A stretch of 8,536 bases of DNA from Methanosarcinales archaeon (GTDB lineage: Archaea; Halobacteriota; Methanosarcinia; Methanosarcinales; Methanocomedenaceae): positions 1-8,536 of the forward strand of contig JAUWTY010000041.1 in assembly GCA_030614485.1 (NCBI GenBank), written 5' to 3'. Each line of letters starts with the position of its first letter. The stretch's first letter is position 1. Position numbers and translations under genes: made by a program. A model generated the notes under the pieces. It searched no databases. It was given only the letters and a program-made list of their open reading frames with translations, and was not told where the DNA came from. This document shows, piece by piece, positions 6,485 through 8,536 of the stretch.

Positions 6485-6638
6485 GTTGTCACCGCCAAAA
6501 AGATTAAACCTACTACTGCATAATTTCTATTGTAATATAGTCTATTTAAATCATACGTTTATGAGCACAAATAAGTTTAATATCCTTACCAGACATACTA
6601 TTTATTAAAATTGATGTCTCTATTCGGGGTGAGATTTT
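6485..6638. promoter_or_regulatory. Divergent promoter region
   Basis: The 154-nt AT-rich gap separates two divergent starts. For the minus-strand gene, TTTAAATA (forward 6543-6550) would start transcription near 6521 and give a leader of about 37 nt with a GGTGA site. For the plus-strand gene, AGTTTAATATCC (about 6574-6585) would start near 6604 and give a leader of about 35 nt with the strong GGGGTGAG site (6626-6633), 5 nt before the ATG. No gene is seen inside. Confidence 0.5.
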
Positions 6639-6845
6639 ATGAGTGAAAGAAAATATTTGATTGAATCCAAGCGCTACGAGGGTGAAGACGGCGAAATGAC
6701 ATTTGATAGCTGGATCACTTCAGCTAATGTCGTTGAAGTAAAACACGAGGAACAGTACATTGTGTTCTTCCCACTGGAAGGAGACTGTGCAGGTAAGAAA
6801 CACTATATACCATTCTCAAATATTCATATCGTGCGCGAATTATAG
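6639..6845 (+). CDS. Unrecognised 68-aa small protein
   Basis: I do not recognise a named family. The 68-aa product is acidic, soluble and without membrane segments. From about residue 26 it alternates hydrophobic and polar residues as strands: WITSANVVEVKH (25-36), YIVFFPLEGD (40-49), KKHYIPFSNIHIVREL (53-68). This resembles a small SH3/Sm-like beta-barrel ending in an IPFSNI-type strand, which is inference from pattern only. The start ATG has an excellent ribosome-binding site, GGGGTGAG at 6626-6633. The gene is divergent from the 119-aa gene and converges on the methanogenesis-marker gene, with a hairpin after its stop. The strong initiation site and own promoter make it very likely a real, separately expressed gene. 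Confidence 0.75.
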   Translation: MSERKYLIESKRYEGEDGEMTFDSWITSANVVEVKHEEQYIVFFPLEGDCAGKKHYIPFSNIHIVREL

Positions 6846-6858
6846 TAGTTGAAATATG

Positions 6859-6879
6859 CTGGGTGACAAATTCACCCAG
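6859..6879. terminator. Hairpin between convergent genes
   Basis: A perfect 8-bp stem, CTGGGTGA (6859-6866) and TCACCCAG (6872-6879), with a 5-nt CAAAT loop, lies between the stop of the 68-aa gene and the 3' end of the minus-strand gene. It covers that gene's TGA stop and last two codons. It can form on both transcripts, suggesting a bidirectional 3' end. Flanking T-runs are short on both sides, so strength is uncertain. Confidence 0.55.
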
Positions 6880-7774
6880 GTACCTCTAATTTAACAGACT
6901 CATTGGGTCTGGTATACCAGGGCAGCGCAGCCAGTGCACCTATAACACCGTTGCCGTCCAGCCATATCTGGATATGTTTTGACCTGGCCGTTTCCAGGGC
7001 ATATTCTTTTGTGAGTATTCTTGTCCTGCATTCCCTGCTGTAATCTTCCAGAGGCGAAGCATCGAAATCGTCCAGTACTACCATACCTGTTTCAGTGGAA
7101 ACACTGTATTGCTCAAGAGCCGATTTGATATCTTCGATCAGGGCTTTTTTAGATTTAGCGTTGAGGCATGCGAATTCCAGCACGGTTGATACACAGTTCT
7201 GGGTCTTTGCAGGGGCCGGGAAGAGCTGCACCAGGGCATGTGACAGGTATTTTGCCTCATCACGGTCCATTGCTGATGCAATGTTATGGGCCATGGACCA
7301 TGTGGCACCTTCTTCTTTGTTGTCGGTATCGTCAATGCCCACCAGCACCCGTTCATACCTGGGCACTATGATGGTACCCTTTGCAGCCCTTCCTCCGCCC
7401 GACTCGGATATTTCTGAGCGCAGCACGCCCTGGCTTTTGGCACGGCACACGGTGGCACCCACGCCCCCACCGCCCAGGCCCGCATAGGTGATAGCAACTT
7501 CATTGCCTGATACTTCCACCGATTCTATACCGGCGGCAGCTACCGAAGCTTCAAGTTTGAGTGGTTCGGTCCCGGTCCGGGTGCGGTAGCGTATCATGTT
7601 GCCTACTGATATTACATCCTCTATCAGGGGACTGCTGGCATAGTGGTGCATTGTCCAGGCCGAACCGCCGTAGCAGTTTGATTGCTCTATGATGTCGACA
7701 TATCTGTTCTCGCGGTCGCATACTGCATATATTCCGGCGTAGGTCACAGTATAAGGGTCATTGAGGTTCATCAT
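6872..7774 (-). CDS. Methanogenesis marker protein 11-like protein with TiaS-like motifs
   Basis: Resembles methanogenesis marker protein 11, a family of unknown function confined to methane-metabolising archaea; assigned from memory of its sequence pattern. At 300 aa it fits the family size. The N-terminal half holds DPYTVTYAGIYAVCD, NCYGGSAWTMHHY (33-45) and a glycine-rich GLGGGGVGATVC stretch (99-110). The C-terminal half resembles TiaS, the tRNA-Ile2 agmatidine synthetase: VGIDDTD (145-151; Asp148, Asp149, Asp151), KTQNCVSTVLEF (190-201), GMVVLDD (230-236) and GNGVIGALAAL (274-284). In TiaS the GIDDTD aspartates belong to the kinase-like catalytic domain, so ATP-dependent chemistry is plausible here (inference). 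Two adjacent ATGs are possible starts. AAGGT on the minus strand lies 3 nt before the first and 6 nt before the second (7771), so the second may be the real one. Its stop lies in a hairpin shared with the convergent 68-aa gene. Confidence 0.8.
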   Translation of the reverse strand: MMNLNDPYTVTYAGIYAVCDRENRYVDIIEQSNCYGGSAWTMHHYASSPLIEDVISVGNMIRYRTRTGTEPLKLEASVAAAGIESVEVSGNEVAITYAGLGGGGVGATVCRAKSQGVLRSEISESGGGRAAKGTIIVPRYERVLVGIDDTDNKEEGATWSMAHNIASAMDRDEAKYLSHALVQLFPAPAKTQNCVSTVLEFACLNAKSKKALIEDIKSALEQYSVSTETGMVVLDDFDASPLEDYSRECRTRILTKEYALETARSKHIQIWLDGNGVIGALAALPWYTRPNESVKLEVPG

Positions 7775-7862
7775 TGTACCTTAGGATACGGGATTATTTA
7801 ATTCTTTACTGGTTTTGAGTTCGCTAACCCGGGCTGGGCCGGGAATATTCAGCAGTATCTGG
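7775..7862 (-). promoter_or_regulatory. Spacer with TATA box for the marker-11-like gene and a weak GC hairpin
   Basis: On the minus strand ATTAAATAAT (forward 7793-7802) is a TATA-like element, placing a start close to the ATG pair, so the mRNA has a very short leader or none. Further upstream, CCCGG (7828-7832) and CCGGG (7839-7843) can form a 5-bp GC stem just past the cupin stop. No T-tract follows it on the minus strand, so a terminator is only weakly supported. Confidence 0.4.
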
Positions 7863-8213
7863 TCAGACATCTTCTACAAAGATCATCTTCACGACTTTTG
7901 TGAGAGGCCGACCCATGTGTTTATCGTTCTCACCTGCTGGTATGAATATTCCATTCCCCGCGTTGAACACAACCTCGTTCCCGTCAAAGTTTACTTCCAA
8001 CCGGCCATCCAGAATATAGCCGATATGTCCTCTGGTACACCAGTCGGTTTCGGTGAACTCATCTGTAAACTCTACTAAACGTAATTGCCTGCCGTTGTGC
8101 TTATATGCTTTAGATCTAACACCTGCTGCCGGTATTTCCCACGGGAACGTAATCCCAAACACCGTATTTGTTATCCCTCTCGACCTACTTTTCGAGTAGG
8201 CGGCAAGATACAT
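7863..8213 (-). CDS. Single-domain cupin protein
   Basis: A small beta-barrel cupin of unknown substrate, 116 aa if started at the ATG at 8211-8213 (122 aa from an upstream TTG at 8229-8231). In 116-aa numbering, motif 1 is DWCTRGHIGYILDGRLEVNF (57-76) with His63. Motif 2 is AGNGIFIPAGENDKH (85-99) with His99. The classical second motif-1 His is replaced by Gly65, but the WC-x2-GHIGY pattern is, to my recollection, normal in a family of small uncharacterised cupins. Metal binding is therefore uncertain. I prefer the ATG because a TATA-like GTTTAATCAT (minus strand, near 8255) would start transcription near 8230, too close for the TTG, and a GGAAGAG stretch precedes the ATG. There are no membrane segments or extra domains. 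It points the same way as the marker-11-like gene, with an 88-nt gap, and may be a separate unit. Confidence 0.82.
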   Translation of the reverse strand: MYLAAYSKSRSRGITNTVFGITFPWEIPAAGVRSKAYKHNGRQLRLVEFTDEFTETDWCTRGHIGYILDGRLEVNFDGNEVVFNAGNGIFIPAGENDKHMGRPLTKVVKMIFVEDV

Positions 8214-8231
8214 TTTTTGTTGCTCTTCCAA

Positions 8232-8315
8232 TAAGGTTTATACGAACAATGATTAAACTGATTTTACCTAAAGTCAGTGTTAATAAAACAACTAATTTTT
8301 GGAACAGTGCCATTA
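8232..8315 (-). promoter_or_regulatory. Intergenic spacer with putative cupin promoter
   Basis: An AT-rich 84-nt spacer. Read on the minus strand it holds GTTTAATCAT (forward about 8250-8259) as the best TATA candidate for the cupin gene. No gene is seen in it. The upstream minus-strand gene ends here with two consecutive in-frame TAA codons (8316-8318 and 8313-8315). Confidence 0.35.
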
Positions 8316-8536
8316 TTACCTATAAAACAACACCACACCGTATTCACTTTGCGGTCTATTCATCCATCGGTACATTACGAATTTGTAATTAATATCCTTT
8401 GTTGAGTACCAGTACCATGCCATCTTGGCACTGTCAAGCCGGTGGTATTTATCGCTTACCACCTGTTCCACATAATCTGCATCCTCATCATGTACAATTA
8501 TAATTGGCGCATCCAGTACCGGGTCAGTTTCCAGGT
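8316..8536 (-). CDS. C-terminal part of an unrecognised protein (cut by window edge)
   Basis: An open frame enters from the right edge on the minus strand (first full codon at 8532-8534) and runs 72 codons to a TAA at 8316-8318, followed at once by a second in-frame TAA. The fragment begins LETDPVLDAPIIIVHDEDAD and ends QSEYGVVLFYR. It is rich in aromatic residues: 8 Tyr and 3 Trp in 72, with a conspicuous MAWYWYS stretch at about 38-44 of the fragment. Codon usage looks coding, and the other two minus frames close quickly, so it is probably the end of a real gene. I do not recognise the family. The beta-strand IIIVHDEDADYVEQVV hints at an alpha/beta fold, without support for a function. The start and most of the protein lie outside the window. 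Confidence 0.6.
   Translation of the reverse strand, partial: LETDPVLDAPIIIVHDEDADYVEQVVSDKYHRLDSAKMAWYWYSTKDINYKFVMYRWMNRPQSEYGVVLFYR

Noticed and set aside
7095..7487. 130-codon open frame on the plus strand inside the marker-11-like gene
   Set aside because: It is antisense to a gene with clear family motifs. It has no good ribosome-binding site and a low-complexity Pro-rich end.
7828..7843. GC-rich hairpin as terminator of the cupin gene
   Set aside because: The stem is only 5 bp and no T-tract follows on the minus strand; kept only as a weak note in the spacer entry.
8168..8392. 74-codon plus-strand frame near the right end
   Set aside because: It overlaps the cupin 5' end and the partial minus-strand gene. 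Composition fits non-coding AT-rich DNA read by chance.
8493..8506. TACAATTA followed by TAATTG, resembling the tandem repeat at 1821-1852
   Set aside because: It is a single copy inside a coding frame (Ile/Val/His codons), with no array or promoter context; chance match in AT-rich sequence.

Overview
The window looks like chromosomal DNA of a methane-metabolising archaeon: a methanogen or methanotrophic (ANME) relative in the Methanomicrobia/Methanosarcinales neighbourhood. The evidence is a methanogenesis-marker-11-like protein, an archaeal-type AMP phosphorylase, a short archaeal SufC/SufB pair, GGTGA-type ribosome-binding sites, and AT-rich TATA elements about 25 nt ahead of the predicted transcription starts. 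The lineage is inferred from gene content only. I see no mobile element, CRISPR array, rRNA or tRNA.

Layout. (1) 63-1726, + strand: a two-gene operon for a minimal SUF-type Fe-S scaffold, with a SufC-like ATPase overlapping a short SufB-like protein. (2) 1727-1952: a structured intergenic region with two inverted repeats, a 4 x 8 bp tandem repeat that is also palindromic, and a BRE/TATA promoter. (3) 1953-4555, + strand: a complete ABC importer of the nitrate/sulfonate/taurine (Ssu/Tau/Nit) class, encoding lipoprotein binding protein, permease and ATPase. A hairpin plus T-tract lies between the first two genes. (4) 4609-6123, + strand: AMP phosphorylase, the entry enzyme of the archaeal AMP/ribose-1,5-bisphosphate/type III RuBisCO route. 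(5) 6125-6484, - strand: an unrecognised 119-aa protein that converges on AMP phosphorylase with one base between the stop codons. It is divergent from an unrecognised 68-aa protein on the + strand (6639-6845). (6) 6872-7774, - strand: the methanogenesis-marker-11-like protein with TiaS-like motifs. It converges on the 68-aa gene through a hairpin shared by both 3' ends. (7) 7863-8213 or 8231, - strand: a single-domain cupin. (8) 8316-8536, - strand: the C-terminal 72 residues of an unrecognised Trp/Tyr-rich protein cut by the window edge.

The genes read as several independent housekeeping or transport units rather than one linked system. The Fe-S scaffold genes and the transporter genes each form clear operons; the rest appear to be single transcription units with their own TATA elements. 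I see no obvious new multi-gene system. The most interesting signals are the palindromic tandem repeat upstream of the transporter, the intra-operon hairpin, and the TiaS-like catalytic motif in a methanogenesis-marker protein of unknown function.
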